A stretch of 64,000 nucleotides of DNA from Rhodospirillales bacterium 70-18 (GCA_001899585.1 MKWE01000031.1:273188-337187); one strand, 5' to 3'. Shown: positions 44,577 through 55,040, numbered from the stretch's first letter. Numbers and translations: made by a program. The notes: generated by a model from the letters alone, not told the origin.

Positions 44577-45542
44577 ATGAGTCAAACAACCCGCCCCCGG
44601 AAGGCTACCCGGATTCCCCCGCTGCGCCGCCTGGGCGCGCGTGACGAGGGGGCGTGGATCGGCCCGCATTCCGGCGGGCGGCGGCTGCGCGCCATCCGCC
44701 AGATCGTCACCATCCTGCTGTGGAGCCTGCCGGCGATGGCAGTGCAGGCGGTGCTGATACTGCTGCCCGAGGGGCTGGGGCTGGGCCGCGCCAAGGTGGC
44801 GTTCGCGCGGATCTACTGGTCCACGATGTGCCGGCTGATCGGGCTGTCGGTGCGGGTGATCGGCCAGCCGGTGCAGCGCACGGCGGACGGGCGGCCGGTG
44901 GTGTACGTGTCCAACCATTCCTCGTGGCTGGACATACTGGTGCTGGGCGGGCGGCTGGACGCCTGCTTCATCGCCAAGGAGGAAGTGGCGCGCTGGCCGC
45001 TGGTGGGCGCCATCGCCCGGCTGGGCCGCACCGTCTATGTCCGCCGCGCCCGCACCAGCACGGGGCGCGAGCGCGACGAGATGCGCGCGCGGCTGGCCGG
45101 CGGCGACAACCTGATCCTGTTCCCCGAGGGCACCACCTCCGACGGCTCGCGGGTGCTGCCGTTCCGCTCGGCCTTCCTGTCGATCGCCGAACTCCCCGCC
45201 ACCGCCGACGGCAGGCCCGCGATCGTGCAGCCGGTCTCGGTGGTGTACGACCGGCTGGGCGGGCTGCCCACCGGGCGGGCCAGCCGGCCGCTGTTTGCCT
45301 GGTATGGCGACATGGATATCGGCAGCCATTTCTGGCGGCTGGCGCAGCATCGCGGCCTGCGCGCCACCGTGCTGCTGCACGCGCCGCTGGACCCGGCGGC
45401 CTTCCCCAGCCGCAAGGCGCTGGCGCTGGCGACCTGGAAGGCGGTGGCCGACGGCGCCTCCACCCTGCGGCAGAACCGGCCGGCCCAACCGATCGACGCG
45501 GCGCCGGTGGACGCGGCGGCCGTGCAGCCGGCCTATGCGTAG
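44577..45542 (+). CDS. plsC: 1-acyl-sn-glycerol-3-phosphate acyltransferase
   Basis: A 321-residue membrane-associated acyltransferase that makes phosphatidic acid from lysophosphatidic acid. The catalytic NHSSWLD gives His114-x4-Asp119, and the glycerol-phosphate-binding FPEGTT lies at 183-188; a hydrophobic segment (about 41-62) precedes them. The last 40 residues are Ala/Pro-rich and not conserved. The ATG at 44577 has no clear ribosome-binding site. It is divergent from tamA, consistent with an envelope-biogenesis neighbourhood. Confidence 0.88.
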   Translation: MSQTTRPRKATRIPPLRRLGARDEGAWIGPHSGGRRLRAIRQIVTILLWSLPAMAVQAVLILLPEGLGLGRAKVAFARIYWSTMCRLIGLSVRVIGQPVQRTADGRPVVYVSNHSSWLDILVLGGRLDACFIAKEEVARWPLVGAIARLGRTVYVRRARTSTGRERDEMRARLAGGDNLILFPEGTTSDGSRVLPFRSAFLSIAELPATADGRPAIVQPVSVVYDRLGGLPTGRASRPLFAWYGDMDIGSHFWRLAQHRGLRATVLLHAPLDPAAFPSRKALALATWKAVADGASTLRQNRPAQPIDAAPVDAAAVQPAYA

Positions 45543-45561
45543 CGTTCGCCAATCGAATCGC

Positions 45562-45590
45562 TTGACAGGCCCTCCCCGCGATCTGCGACA
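45562..45590 (+). promoter_or_regulatory. Possible sigma-70 promoter upstream of miaB
   Basis: A consensus TTGACA (45562-45567) is followed after 17 bp by GCGACACT, a poor -10 match. It lies about 180 bp before the miaB start and just after the plsC stop, in a 201-bp region with no other clear feature apart from the short leader frame at 45673. Confidence 0.3.
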
Positions 45591-45672
45591 CTTGCCGGCG
45601 TGACAGAAGGCATCCCACCCGGTTTGCACACCCCCTCCCCGCGGCGGCCCCCGGCTGTTGGACCTTGACCTG

Positions 45673-45744
45673 ATGGCCCCGGACGCCGATTTCTCCGCCC
45701 TTCCCGCCGGATCCTGCCGGCCGGATGGAGTGGAGCCGCGTTGA
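45673..45744 (+). CDS. Possible 23-codon leader ORF before miaB
   Basis: A short frame ([13 protein letters not shown]..., 23 codons) ends in TGA at 45742-45744, overlapping the miaB ATG as TGATG. The overlap could couple miaB translation to the leader. No ribosome-binding site of note precedes it and it lacks regulatory codon runs, so it may be chance. Confidence 0.2.
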   Translation: MAPDADFSALPAGSCRPDGVEPR

Positions 45745-47108
45745 TGACCGATCCCCGACCCGCCAGGCGCCTGCACATGATCACCTGGGGCTGCCAGATG
45801 AACGTGTACGACAGCGGCCGGATGGCCGATGTGCTGGCGCCGCTGGGCTACGTTCCGACAGCGGTTCCTGACGATGCCGATATGGTTATACTTAATACCT
45901 GTCACATCCGCGACCGCGCCGCCGAGAAGGTGTTTTCCGAGCTGGGCCGCCTGCGCCTGCTCAAACAGGCCCGCGCCGAGGCCGGCCAGGGCATGGTGCT
46001 GGCCGTCGCCGGCTGCGTGGCGCAGGCGGAAGGGGCGGAAATCCTGGCCCGCGCGCCCTATGTGGACATCGTTCTGGGCCCCCAGACCTACCATAAGCTG
46101 CCGGAAATGGTCGCCCGCGCCAGCCGCGCTGCCGGCGCGGTGATCGAGACCGATTTCCCGGTGGAGGACAAGTTCGACCACCTGCCGGATGCCGCGGCGC
46201 CGCAGGGGCTGACCGCCTTCCTGACCATCCAGGAAGGCTGCGACAAGTTCTGCAGCTTCTGCGTGGTGCCCTATACCCGCGGCGCCGAGGCCAGCCGCCC
46301 CGCCGCCGCCGTGCTGGCCGAGGCGCGCCGGCTGGTGGCGCAGGGCAGCCGGGAGATCACCCTGCTGGGCCAGAACGTCAACGCCTGGCACGGCGCCGGC
46401 CCCGACGGCCAGCCTGCCCGCTTCGGCCAGCTGGTCCGCTGGCTCGCCGAGGTGCCGGGGCTGGACCGCATCCGCTACACCACCTCCCACCCGCGCGACA
46501 TGGACGACGAGCTGATCGCCGCCCATGGCGAGGTGGCGGCGCTGATGCCGTTCCTGCACCTGCCGGTGCAATCCGGCTCGGATCGCATGCTGACAGCGAT
46601 GAATCGCCGGCATACGGCCGCCGATTACCTCCGAATCGTCGAAAAACTGCGCCTCGCGCGGCCGGATATCGCGCTGTCGTCGGACTTCATCGTCGGCCAT
46701 CCCGGCGAGACCGAGGCGGATTTCCAGGCCACGCTCGACCTGATCCGCGAGGTCCGGTTCGCCAGCGCGTTCAGCTTCAAATACTCCCCCCGCCCCGGCA
46801 CCCCGGCGGCGGGCGCGGCCGGCCAGGTGGCCGAGGACGTGAAGGACCGGCGGCTGCAGGAGCTGCAGGCGCTGCTGCGCGAACAACAGACCGAGTTCAA
46901 CGCCGCCTGCGCCGGGCGCACCATGGATGTGCTGGTCACCGGGCCGGGGCGGCGGCCGGGGCAGATCGGCGGGCGGTCGCCCTGGTTGCAGCCGGTGCAC
47001 ATGGCTGGCCCGCAATCGCTGATCGGCCGGATCGTGACGGTGCAAATCGCCGCCGGACACACCAATTCGCTCACTGCAACCCTGATCGAGGAGCTTGCCG
47101 GCGCTTGA
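45744..47108 (+). CDS. miaB: tRNA-2-methylthio-N6-dimethylallyladenosine synthase
   Basis: A 454-residue radical SAM methylthiotransferase that modifies i6A37 of tRNA. The N-terminal domain has the three cysteines of the auxiliary cluster (Cys17, Cys53, Cys91), the radical SAM motif is Cys166-x3-Cys170-x2-Cys173 ([10 protein letters not shown]), and a C-terminal TRAM domain ends near residue 450. ATG 45744 is preferred over TTG one codon earlier. The stop overlaps the TTG start of phoH (TTGA). Order miaB-phoH-ybeY-corC is a conserved alphaproteobacterial operon. Confidence 0.95.
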   Translation: MTDPRPARRLHMITWGCQMNVYDSGRMADVLAPLGYVPTAVPDDADMVILNTCHIRDRAAEKVFSELGRLRLLKQARAEAGQGMVLAVAGCVAQAEGAEILARAPYVDIVLGPQTYHKLPEMVARASRAAGAVIETDFPVEDKFDHLPDAAAPQGLTAFLTIQEGCDKFCSFCVVPYTRGAEASRPAAAVLAEARRLVAQGSREITLLGQNVNAWHGAGPDGQPARFGQLVRWLAEVPGLDRIRYTTSHPRDMDDELIAAHGEVAALMPFLHLPVQSGSDRMLTAMNRRHTAADYLRIVEKLRLARPDIALSSDFIVGHPGETEADFQATLDLIREVRFASAFSFKYSPRPGTPAAGAAGQVAEDVKDRRLQELQALLREQQTEFNAACAGRTMDVLVTGPGRRPGQIGGRSPWLQPVHMAGPQSLIGRIVTVQIAAGHTNSLTATLIEELAGA

Positions 47109-48166
47109 CCCAGATCTCCGCGTCTCCGGCTGACCGCATCGCCGCAACCCGGGCCGGGCTTGGGCCGGCGGACAAGGCGGTGACGCTGCATTTCGCCGAC
47201 AACGCCCTGTTGTCGCAGCTGCTGGGCGACCATGACCGGCATCTGGTGCGCATCGAGCAGGGGATGGGGGTGCGGCTGTCCTGCCGCGGCAACCGGGTGG
47301 CGGTGGCCGGCGATCCGGCGCGGGTGGAGGCGGCACAGGCCACGCTGGCCGGGCTGTACCGCCGGCTGGAGCGCGGCGAGGCGGTGACCCCCAGCGACGT
47401 GGACGCGGCGATCAGGCTGGCCGAGATCGACGATCCGCGCCTGCCGCTGTCCGACCTGCCGGCGATCCGCACCAAGCGCGGCGCGATCGGGCCGCGCAGC
47501 CCCGGGCAGGCGACCTATATGGACATGCTGGGCAAGCACGAGATGGTGTTCGGCATCGGCCCGGCCGGCACCGGCAAGACCTATCTGGCGGTGGCCCAGG
47601 CCGTGGCCATGCTGATGGCCGGCAAGGTGGACCGCATCGTGCTCTCCCGCCCCGCGGTCGAGGCCGGGGAGCGGCTGGGGTTCCTGCCCGGCGATCTGAA
47701 GGAGAAGGTGGACCCCTATCTGCGCCCGCTCTACGACGCGCTGCACGACATGATGCCGGGCGACCAGGTGACCAAGCGGATGGGCACCGGGGAGATCGAG
47801 GTGGCGCCGCTGGCCTTCATGCGCGGCCGCACCCTGGCGCATGCGTTCGTGATCCTGGACGAGGCGCAGAACACCACCGCCGTGCAGATGAAGATGTTCC
47901 TGACCCGCATGGGCGAGGGCACCCATATGGTGATCGCGGGCGACCTCTCGCAGATCGACCTGCCCGGCGGCGTGCGCTCCGGCCTGCGCGACGCGCTGGA
48001 CACGCTGGAGGGGGTGCCGGGCATCGCGGTGTGCCGGTTCGACAAGCGCGACGTGGTGCGCCATCCGCTGGTAGCGCGCATCGTGGACGCGTATGATCAA
48101 CGCTCCGCCGCCGAAAAGGAGACCAGTGTGCGCCGCAACCGCGCTGCCGAGGGCAGCGCCACCTAG
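47105..48166 (+). CDS. phoH: PhoH-like ATPase
   Basis: A 353-residue PhoH-family NTPase. An N-terminal KH-like region (about 25-95) precedes the P-loop GPAGTGKT (152-159), with [10 protein letters not shown] as Walker B and the family GDLSQIDLP motif. It is thought to act in RNA metabolism alongside YbeY. Start is TTG at 47105 within TTGA, coupled to miaB; no in-frame ATG is close. The ybeY ATG directly follows its TAG stop. Confidence 0.92.
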   Translation: MTQISASPADRIAATRAGLGPADKAVTLHFADNALLSQLLGDHDRHLVRIEQGMGVRLSCRGNRVAVAGDPARVEAAQATLAGLYRRLERGEAVTPSDVDAAIRLAEIDDPRLPLSDLPAIRTKRGAIGPRSPGQATYMDMLGKHEMVFGIGPAGTGKTYLAVAQAVAMLMAGKVDRIVLSRPAVEAGERLGFLPGDLKEKVDPYLRPLYDALHDMMPGDQVTKRMGTGEIEVAPLAFMRGRTLAHAFVILDEAQNTTAVQMKMFLTRMGEGTHMVIAGDLSQIDLPGGVRSGLRDALDTLEGVPGIAVCRFDKRDVVRHPLVARIVDAYDQRSAAEKETSVRRNRAAEGSAT

Positions 48167-48625
48167 ATGGACCCCGGAAGTAGTACCGGCCCCGCGGAAG
48201 CGGGGATCGAGATCATTGTCGCCGACCCAGCCTGGCGACGCTTCGTGCGCAACCCGGCGGCCCTGGCCCGCCGCGCCGCCGTGATGGCCGGTGTGCCGGT
48301 GACCGTGGTGCTGAGTTCGGACGCCCATGTGAAGCGGCTGAACGCGCGCCATCGCGGCCGCAACAAACCCACCAACGTGCTGACCTTCGAGCCGCAGATG
48401 CCGGGCGGGCCGGGCGATATCGTGCTCGCCCTGGGCACCGTGCGGCGCGAGGCGCACGCCGCCGGCAAGCGGCCGGGGCACCATCTGGCGCATCTGGTGG
48501 TGCACGGCGCGCTGCACCTGCAAGGCCATGAGCATGATCGCGCCGGCGACGCGCGGCAGATGGAGATGGCGGAGGCGTGGCTGTTGCGGCGGCTCGGCGT
48601 GCCCAATCCGTGGAGGGGGACGTGA
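48167..48625 (+). CDS. ybeY: Endoribonuclease YbeY
   Basis: A 152-residue zinc-dependent endoribonuclease for 16S rRNA 3'-end maturation and ribosome quality control. The zinc ligands are His113, His117 and His123 in [11 protein letters not shown]; the preceding NKPTNVLTF and [10 protein letters not shown] motifs are also characteristic. It starts with no gap after phoH. A palindromic repeat follows its stop and separates it from corC. Confidence 0.93.
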   Translation: MDPGSSTGPAEAGIEIIVADPAWRRFVRNPAALARRAAVMAGVPVTVVLSSDAHVKRLNARHRGRNKPTNVLTFEPQMPGGPGDIVLALGTVRREAHAAGKRPGHHLAHLVVHGALHLQGHEHDRAGDARQMEMAEAWLLRRLGVPNPWRGT

Positions 48626-48627
48626 GG

Positions 48628-48762
48628 GGAAGGAAGTCTTCTTTGTCTGAAAACAAAGAAGCAAAAAAACTTCGCCCGCTGGAGTCCTGGCGGCATGGGT
48701 CGCGCGAAGCGCCGGATGAACGTTTTTTGGTTCTTTTTTTCAAAAAAGAACCGCTTCCTTCC
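48628..48762. repeat. Palindromic intergenic repeat, long form (copy 5)
   Basis: It lies between ybeY and corC. The ends GGAAGGAAG (48628-48636) and CTTCCTTCC (48754-48762) are perfect complements. Inside are CTTCTTTGT...ACAAAGAAG (about 48638-48661), diverged central arms AAACTTCGCCCGCTGGAGT...GGATGAACGTTTTTT, and GGTTCTTTTTTT...AAAAAAGAACC. The longest copy, with the most diverged core. Confidence 0.85.
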
Positions 48763-48776
48763 TCATTGATCGAGCC

Positions 48777-49649
48777 ATGAAAACCACCCTGATCGACCTG
48801 TTCCGCCAGCGCCTGCGCCGCCGCCCCGCGGAGCACAGCGTGCGCGAGTCGATCGCCGAGCTGGTGCAGGAGGCCGCCGACGCGCCGCACCGGCCCGGCC
48901 ATGCGCCGGAGCTGGACCGCCAGGAGCGGGCGCTGATCGCCAACGTGCTGCGGCTGCGCGGCATGACCGCCGACGACGTGATGGTGCCGCGCGCCGACAT
49001 CGTGGCGATGAGCGTGGAGAGCACGCTGGACGCCGCCATCGCCCTGATCCGCGACGACGGCCATTCCCGTCTGCCGGTCTACCATGAGCAGTTGGACGAC
49101 ATTGTCGGCATGGTCCACATCAAGGACGTGTTCGGCTATGTCGGCCGGCCGGAGGCGTTCAAGCTGGAGGCGATCCTGCGCCGGCCGCTGCTGGTGGCGC
49201 CGCAGATCCCGGTGCTGGACCTGCTGCTGCAGATGCGCCAGGCGCGCATGCACATGGCGCTGGTGGTGGACGAGTACGGGGGCATCGACGGGCTGGTGAC
49301 CATCGAGGACCTCGTCGAGGAAATCGTGGGCGACATCTCCGACGAGCACGACGAGGTCGGCGGGCCGCTGGTGACCGAGCGGGCCGACGGCGCGCTGGAC
49401 ATGGACGCCCGCCTGCCGATCGAGGATTTCGAGGCAAGGATGGGCCCGACCCTCACCGACGACGAACGCGCGGCCGACATCGACACGATCGGCGGGCTGG
49501 TGTTCACCCTGGCCGGGCGGGTGCCGGCCAAGGGCGAGGTGCTGGGCCACCCCTCCGGCGTGGAGTTCCGGGTGCTGGAGGCCGATGCCCGCCGTATCCG
49601 GCGCCTGCGGGTGCGGCGGACGCCGGCCCAGCAGGCGGCGGCGGAGTGA
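48777..49649 (+). CDS. corC: CorC/HlyC-family CBS-domain protein
   Basis: A 290-residue cytoplasmic protein with a CBS pair (about residues 65-185; VMVPRADIVAM, HSRLPVYHE, YGGIDGLVTIEDLVEEIVGDI) and a C-terminal CorC_HlyC transporter-associated domain (about 195-280). It is associated with magnesium and cobalt homeostasis. There is no DUF21 membrane domain, as usual for the short type. In related genomes the next gene is lnt (apolipoprotein N-acyltransferase); here a terminator and the convergent hutU follow instead. Confidence 0.9.
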   Translation: MKTTLIDLFRQRLRRRPAEHSVRESIAELVQEAADAPHRPGHAPELDRQERALIANVLRLRGMTADDVMVPRADIVAMSVESTLDAAIALIRDDGHSRLPVYHEQLDDIVGMVHIKDVFGYVGRPEAFKLEAILRRPLLVAPQIPVLDLLLQMRQARMHMALVVDEYGGIDGLVTIEDLVEEIVGDISDEHDEVGGPLVTERADGALDMDARLPIEDFEARMGPTLTDDERAADIDTIGGLVFTLAGRVPAKGEVLGHPSGVEFRVLEADARRIRRLRVRRTPAQQAAAE

Positions 49650-49717
49650 TTGGCCCGTCAGGAAGCCGAGCCAAAGATCTCAACGAATTGAAATGATCAT
49701 CTTTTAAAATTCGAGGT

Positions 49718-49756
49718 CCAGGGGCTCGGCCCCTGGCGGGTCTGGGCGGAGCCCAG
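49718..49756. terminator. Bidirectional terminator between corC and hutU
   Basis: Two GC hairpins in the convergent gap: CCAGGGGC/GCCCCTGG with a TCG loop (49718-49736), and CTGGGC/GCCCAG with a GGA loop (49742-49756). On the minus strand the first is followed by ACCTCGAATTTT, a short T-run suited to ending hutU transcription. The rest of the 118-bp gap is A/T-rich (49681-49712). Confidence 0.65.
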
Positions 49757-49767
49757 CCTTCCTTCCG

Positions 49768-51441
49768 CTACCCAATCGAAGGCAGCTTCAGCCCCTTCTC
49801 CCGCGCCCAGTCGATGGCGGTGGCGTAGCCGGCGTCGGCGTGGCGCATGACGCCGGTGGCGGGGTCGTTCCACAGCACGCGGGCGAGGCGGGCGGCGGCT
49901 TCGGGGGTGCCGTCGGCGACGATCACCATGCCGGCGTGCTGGGAGAAGCCCATGCCGACGCCGCCGCCATGGTGCAGCGAGACCCAGGTGGCGCCCGAGG
50001 CGGTGTTGAGCAGGGCGTTCAGCAGCGGCCAGTCGGAGACCGCGTCCGAGCCGTCGAGCATCGCCTCGGTCTCGCGGTTGGGGCTGGCGACGGAGCCGGA
50101 ATCCAGGTGGTCGCGGCCGATCACGATGGGGGCCTTGAGCTCGCCCTTGGCCACCATCTCGTTGAAGGCCAGGCCCAGCCGGTCGCGCTGGCCGAGGCCG
50201 ACCCAGCAGATGCGGGCGGGCAGGCCCTGGAAGTGGATGCGCTCGCGCGCCATGTCGAGCCAGTTGTGCAGGTGGGGGTCGTCGGGGATCATCTCCTTCA
50301 CCTTCGCGTCGGTGCGGTAGATGTCCTCGGGGTCGCCGGAGAGGGCGGCCCAGCGGAACGGGCCTATGCCGCGGCAGAACAGCGGGCGGATATAGGCGGG
50401 GACGAAGCCCGGGAAGTCGAACGCGTCGGCCACCCCCAGCTCCTTGGCCATCTGGCGGATGTTGTTGCCGTAGTCGAGCGTGGGGATGCCCAGGCGATAC
50501 AGGCCGAGCATGGCGCGGACCTGGGTGGCCATCGACTGCTTGGCAGCCAGCTCGGTGCCGGCGGGGTCGGCCTCGCGGGCGCGGGCGTGCTGGTCCAGCG
50601 TCCAGCCGGCGGGCAGGTAGCCGTTCAGCGGGTCGTGGGCGGAGGTCTGGTCGGTGACGATGTCCGGGCGGGCGCGGGTGTCACCGGCCTGGAGGCGAGC
50701 GAGGATTTCCGGGAAGATCTCGGCGGCGTTGCCGAGCAGGCCGACGGAGATGGGGGCCGCCGCGCCGTGGATGAGGTCCAGCGCCTCGTCCAGGCTGGTT
50801 GCCATGCGGTCCAGATAGCCGGTAGAGAGGCGCTTTTCGATGCGGCTGGGCTGGCATTCGACGGCCAGGCAGGAGGCGCCGGCCATAGTGGCGGCCAGCG
50901 GCTGCGCGCCGCCCATGCCGCCGAGGCCGCCGGTGAGGATCCAGCGGCCCTTGAGGCTGCCGCCGTAGTGCTGGCGGCCGGCCTCGGCGAAGGTTTCGTA
51001 GGTGCCCTGCACGATGCCCTGGGAGCCGATATAGATCCAGGAGCCGGCGGTCATCTGGCCGTACATCATCAGGCCGCGCCGGTCGAGCTCGTGGAAATGC
51101 TGCCAGGTGGCCCAGTGGGGCACCAGGTTGGAGTTGGCGATCAGCACGCGCGGGGCGTCCGCATGGGTGCGGAAGACGCCGACCGGCTTGCCGGACTGGA
51201 CGAGCAGGGTCTCGTCGGGTTCCAGGGCGCGCAGGCTGGCGGTGATGCGGTCGAAGGCGTCCCAGTCGCGGGCGGCGCGGCCGATGCCGCCATAGACGAC
51301 AAGCTCGTGCGGGTTTTCCGCCACCTCGGGGTCCAGGTTGTTCATCAGCATGCGCAGCGCCGCCTCCGCCCCCCAGGTTTTGGCGGTGCGCTCCGGGCCG
51401 CGCGGGGCGCGGACGGTGCGGGCGTTGGCGAAGCGGGTCAT
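49768..51441 (-). CDS. hutU: Urocanate hydratase
   Basis: A 557-residue NAD-dependent enzyme converting urocanate to imidazolonepropionate in histidine degradation. Family landmarks include [43 protein letters not shown] (NAD site) and [19 protein letters not shown] with the conserved cysteine. It begins only 4 bp after the hutH stop, so hutH and hutU are co-transcribed. hutI, hutG and the HutC regulator are not in the window. The open frame upstream is a shadow of hutH. Confidence 0.95.
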   Translation of the reverse strand: MTRFANARTVRAPRGPERTAKTWGAEAALRMLMNNLDPEVAENPHELVVYGGIGRAARDWDAFDRITASLRALEPDETLLVQSGKPVGVFRTHADAPRVLIANSNLVPHWATWQHFHELDRRGLMMYGQMTAGSWIYIGSQGIVQGTYETFAEAGRQHYGGSLKGRWILTGGLGGMGGAQPLAATMAGASCLAVECQPSRIEKRLSTGYLDRMATSLDEALDLIHGAAAPISVGLLGNAAEIFPEILARLQAGDTRARPDIVTDQTSAHDPLNGYLPAGWTLDQHARAREADPAGTELAAKQSMATQVRAMLGLYRLGIPTLDYGNNIRQMAKELGVADAFDFPGFVPAYIRPLFCRGIGPFRWAALSGDPEDIYRTDAKVKEMIPDDPHLHNWLDMARERIHFQGLPARICWVGLGQRDRLGLAFNEMVAKGELKAPIVIGRDHLDSGSVASPNRETEAMLDGSDAVSDWPLLNALLNTASGATWVSLHHGGGVGMGFSQHAGMVIVADGTPEAAARLARVLWNDPATGVMRHADAGYATAIDWAREKGLKLPSIG

Positions 51442-51445
51442 GCAG

Positions 51446-52954
51446 TCATCCTTCGAGCGGCGGCAGGGGGGCGAGGGCGGCCAGGCCGGGGACCAACGCC
51501 GCGGCGGCCTCGATGTCGGGGGCGAAATGGCGGTCGTTGTCCAGGGTGGGGACGCGGGCGCGCAGGCGGGCGCGGACCTGTTCGAGACGGAGGGAGGAGC
51601 GGAGCGGGGCGTGGAAGTCGCAGCCCTGGGCGGCGGCGAGGTATTCGATGGCCAGGATATGGGTGAGGTTCCCGGCCATCGGCAGCAGCCGGCGGGCGGC
51701 GTGGGTGGCCATGGAGACGTGGTCCTCCTGGTTGGCGGAGGTGGGGATGGAGTCCACGCTGGCAGGGTGGGCGCGCTGGCGGTTCTCGGCCACCAGGGCG
51801 GCGGCGGTGACCTGGGCGAGCATGAAGCCGGAGTTGAGGCCGGGGTGCGGGGTGAGGAAGGCGGGCAGGCCGGAGAGCGCCGGGTCGGTGAGCATGGCGA
51901 CGCGGCGTTCGGCGAGGCTGCCGATCTCGCAGAGCGCCAGGGCGATGGTGTCGGCGGCGAAGGCGACCGGCTGGGCGTGGAAATTGCCGCCGGAGAGCAC
52001 TTCGCCGGTTGTGGCAAAAACCAGCGGGTTGTCGGAGACGGCATTGGCCTCGCGCGCCAGGGTGGCGGCGGCCTGGGCGAGCAGGTCGCGGCAGGCGCCC
52101 ATCACCTGCGGCTGGCAGCGCAGGCAGTACGGGTCCTGCACGCGGGTGTCGCCGGCGCGGTGGGAGGCGCGGATTTCGCTGCCGTCCATCAGGGCGCGCA
52201 GCGCGGCGGCGGTTTCGATCTGGCCGGGGTGGCGGCGCAGGGCCTGGATGCGCGGATCGAACGGCGTGTCGGAGCCACGGGCGGCGTCGGTGGAGAGGGC
52301 GCCGGTGACCAGGGCGGCGGCCAGCAGGTCCTCGGCGGCGAACAGGCCGGTGAGGGCCAGCGCGGTGGAGACCTGGGTGCCGTTGAGCAGGGCCAGGCCC
52401 TCCTTGGCGGCGAGCGGCAGGGGGGCGAGGCCGGCGGCGGCCAGGGCCTCGGCGGCGGGCATGGTGCCGGCCGCGGTCTCGATGCTGCCGACGCCGAGGA
52501 ACAGGGCGGCGGCGAGGTGGGCCAGCGGCGCGAGGTCGCCCGAGGCGCCGACCGAGCCCTGGCCGGGGATGACCGGCAGCAGGCCGTGGGCGAGCGCGTC
52601 GGTGAGGCGCTCGATGACCGCCCAGCGCACGCCGGAGGCGCCCTGGGCGAGGCTGGCGGCCTTCAGCGCGAGGATGAGGCGGGTGACGCGGGGCGGCAGC
52701 GGCGCGCCGACGCCGGCGGCGTGGGAGAGCACGATATTGCGTTGCAGGGTGGCGAGGTCGGCCGGCCCGATGCGCACGGAGGCGAGTTTGCCGAAGCCGG
52801 TGTTGATGCCGTAGACGGCCTCGCCCCGCGCCAGGATGGCGGCGACCGCGGCGGCGGCGGCCTCCACGCCCGGGCGGCAGGCCGCATCCAGCGCGAATGG
52901 CCCGCCGGCCAGGATAGCCCGCCAGTCAGCCAGCGTCGCGGCCCCAGGGTTCAT
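51446..52954 (-). CDS. hutH: Histidine ammonia-lyase
   Basis: A 502-residue lyase that deaminates histidine to urocanate. The Ala137-Ser138-Gly139 triad in [14 protein letters not shown] forms the MIO electrophile; [12 protein letters not shown] and the [17 protein letters not shown] segment are also conserved. The ATG at 52954 is used; the frame extends to 52987 towards a palindromic repeat. First gene of the hutHU pair, downstream of an oxygenase gene on the same strand. Confidence 0.95.
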   Translation of the reverse strand: MNPGAATLADWRAILAGGPFALDAACRPGVEAAAAAVAAILARGEAVYGINTGFGKLASVRIGPADLATLQRNIVLSHAAGVGAPLPPRVTRLILALKAASLAQGASGVRWAVIERLTDALAHGLLPVIPGQGSVGASGDLAPLAHLAAALFLGVGSIETAAGTMPAAEALAAAGLAPLPLAAKEGLALLNGTQVSTALALTGLFAAEDLLAAALVTGALSTDAARGSDTPFDPRIQALRRHPGQIETAAALRALMDGSEIRASHRAGDTRVQDPYCLRCQPQVMGACRDLLAQAAATLAREANAVSDNPLVFATTGEVLSGGNFHAQPVAFAADTIALALCEIGSLAERRVAMLTDPALSGLPAFLTPHPGLNSGFMLAQVTAAALVAENRQRAHPASVDSIPTSANQEDHVSMATHAARRLLPMAGNLTHILAIEYLAAAQGCDFHAPLRSSLRLEQVRARLRARVPTLDNDRHFAPDIEAAAALVPGLAALAPLPPLEG

Positions 52955-52980
52955 GGCAAGGCCCGCCGACAAGAAGAGAA

Positions 52981-53064
52981 CGAACAAGGTTTTTTTTCTT
53001 CTTTGTTTTCAAACAAAGAAGGCTTGTTCTTTTTTGAAGAAAAGAACCAAAAAACTTTTATTCG
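52981..53064. repeat. Palindromic intergenic repeat, short form (copy 6)
   Basis: It lies between hutH and the oxygenase gene. Outer arms CGAACAAGGTTTTTT and AAAAAACTTTTATTCG enclose CTTCTTTGTTTTCAAACAAAGAAG and GTTCTTTTTTGAAGAAAAGAAC. Unlike the long copies there are no GGAAG/CTTCC ends; the two hairpins are adjacent. Confidence 0.85.
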
Positions 53065-53082
53065 CTTGGAGTGGCGCATCGG

Positions 53083-54057
53083 TCAGCCCGCCGAGGCCAG
53101 CTTCTTGCGGTAGCCGAAGCTGCGTTCGATGCGGCCGAGGATGTGTTCGCCGGCGGTGGTGGGTGGGTAGTGGCTCTCGCCGTCCGCCACGCCGAGGGCG
53201 CGGGGGTCGACGGGGGCCTTGAAGTCCGGGTCGTAGAAGGTGGCGATGGAGAAGCGCTCGTGGCCGGAACGGTTGACCACGCGGTGCGGGGTGGAGGCGT
53301 AGCGGTCGTTGGTCCAGCGGCCGAGCAGGTCGCCCACGTTGATGACCAGGGTGCCGGGGATGGGCGGGGCGGGAATCCAGGTTTTGCTGGAGCGTTCGAG
53401 CACTTCCAGCCCGCCGCTGTCGTCCTGCCAGAGCAGGGTGATGCAGCCGAAATCGGTGTGCGGGGCGAGGCCGAACTGGTCGGCCTCGGCCTGGGGCGGG
53501 TGCGGCGGGTAGTAGATGATCTGGGTGCGCTGCAGGCGCTTGCGGTATTTGTCGGCGAAGAAATCGGGGGCGGCGTCGAGCGAGACGGCGACGCTGCGCA
53601 GCAGGTCCGCCCCGCAGGCGCCCATCGCCTCGTAATAGGCCCAGAGGGCGGCGCGGAATTCCGGCATGTCGGCGGGCCAGTTGTTGGGGCCACGCAATTT
53701 CTCGCCGGCAAGCACGTCGGGGTCGTCCTCCGGGAGTTCCAGGCCGATGCTGTAGAATTCCTTGTAGTCGGGGTGGCGGGCCTCGTACATCAGGGCGTCG
53801 CCCAGCGCGTTGAAGCCGCGGTGGCGGGCGTTGATGGCGACGCGCCTTTTCGCCTCCTGCGGCTGGTGGAAGAAGCGGCGGGCCTGGGCCAGCGCCGCCT
53901 CGATGACCGGCTGGGGCACCCCGTGGTTGGCGATGTAGAAGAAGCCGGAGGTTTCGCAGGCCTGGCGGATGGCGGCGGCGGCAGCGGCCGGGTCGCCGTT
54001 TCTGGCGGCGGCGAAGTCGATCACCGGAATCATGGCCTGGGGTTCCCGAATGCTCAT
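53083..54057 (-). CDS. Isopenicillin N synthase-family Fe(II) oxygenase
   Basis: A 324-residue non-haem iron oxygenase. The N-terminal DIOX_N part has FFYIANHGVPQ; the jelly-roll core carries the facial triad His200-x-Asp202 (APHTDFG) and His258 (STPHRV), with Arg268-x-Ser270 (RFS) for binding a 2-oxo acid. Substrate unknown. It lies just upstream of hutHU on the same strand, separated by a palindromic repeat, and is divergent from the amino-acid ABC operon, which hints at an amino-acid-derived substrate. A more internal ATG (residue 9) could also be used. Confidence 0.85.
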   Translation of the reverse strand: MSIREPQAMIPVIDFAAARNGDPAAAAAAIRQACETSGFFYIANHGVPQPVIEAALAQARRFFHQPQEAKRRVAINARHRGFNALGDALMYEARHPDYKEFYSIGLELPEDDPDVLAGEKLRGPNNWPADMPEFRAALWAYYEAMGACGADLLRSVAVSLDAAPDFFADKYRKRLQRTQIIYYPPHPPQAEADQFGLAPHTDFGCITLLWQDDSGGLEVLERSSKTWIPAPPIPGTLVINVGDLLGRWTNDRYASTPHRVVNRSGHERFSIATFYDPDFKAPVDPRALGVADGESHYPPTTAGEHILGRIERSFGYRKKLASAG

Positions 54058-54206
54058 GGGGAATGTTTACAGGGCCTTGGCAGTGATGCAACATCGGCAT
54101 GGCCGGAATGCACTTGTCGCACGGACGAAACGGATGCGGCGACGCTCCGTGCCGGGGTGCGTCCGGGCTCGCCGGGCTCAGATCTGCGCATCGAAAGGTA
54201 TGGACC

Positions 54207-55040
54207 ATGAACGGAGTTTCCCGCCGGCACCTGCTGGCAATGGCTGCGACCGCGACGGTGGCCGGCGCCGGGATGGCGCATGCGGCCGACGACGTGCTGG
54301 CGCGGGTGAAGAAGGCCGGCGTGCTGAAGGTGGGCACCGAGACCTATTTCGCGCCGTTCGACTTCCTGAAGGACGGCAAGGCGACCGGGCTGAACTACGA
54401 CATCTTCGCCGGCATCGCCGAGGCGCTGGGCGTGAAGCTGGAGTGGATCGACCTGCCGTGGGAGGGCGTGCTGCCCGGGCTGGAGAGCGGCAAGTTCGAC
54501 ATGGTGGCCGGGCCGGCGACAATCACCAAGGCGCGCATGGAGCGCTACCGCTTCAGCCCGCCGATCGCCGAGGCGACGGTGGCGCTGCTGAAGCGGGCCG
54601 ACGACAAGACCATCAACAAGCCCGCCGACATCGCCGGCAAGGTGGTGGCCTCCGGCAAGGCGACGGCGCAACTGGCGCAGCTGCAGGCGTTCGGCGCGAC
54701 GCTGAAGCCGGCGCCGACCATCCGCGAATTCCCCGACTTCACCACCGCCTATGCCGACATGGCGGCCGGGCGGGTGGTGGCGGTGGCCAATTCGCTGCCC
54801 AACATCGCCTATTACGCCACCCAGCAGCCGGGCCGCTTCGCCGTGGTGCTGCCGGCATTCGGGCAGAAATCGTATTTCGGCTTCATCGGCCGCAAGGACC
54901 CGGAATACGCCTCGCTGATGGACGCGATCGACGCGGCGATCCTGAAGATGCGCGCCGACGGGCGGCTTGCGGCGGCGCAGAAGAAGTGGTTCGGGCAGAC
55001 GTTCGATACCCCTGAGAAGGTGACCGATCCTGCGGTCTGA
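54207..55040 (+). CDS. Polar amino-acid ABC transporter binding protein
   Basis: A 277-residue periplasmic SBP_bac_3 protein. A signal peptide (about 5-26, RRHLLAMAATATVAGAGMAHA) precedes VKKAGVLKVGTETYFAPFDF and GLNYDIFAGIAEALG, typical of polar amino-acid binding proteins. The usual Arg of the ligand carboxylate clamp is not clear: the segment ITKARMERYRFSPP supplies candidates. The ATG at 54207 follows GAAAGG; the frame to 54099 adds a non-signal extension. First gene of a four-gene importer, divergent from the oxygenase and hutHU. Confidence 0.88.
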   Translation: MNGVSRRHLLAMAATATVAGAGMAHAADDVLARVKKAGVLKVGTETYFAPFDFLKDGKATGLNYDIFAGIAEALGVKLEWIDLPWEGVLPGLESGKFDMVAGPATITKARMERYRFSPPIAEATVALLKRADDKTINKPADIAGKVVASGKATAQLAQLQAFGATLKPAPTIREFPDFTTAYADMAAGRVVAVANSLPNIAYYATQQPGRFAVVLPAFGQKSYFGFIGRKDPEYASLMDAIDAAILKMRADGRLAAAQKKWFGQTFDTPEKVTDPAV

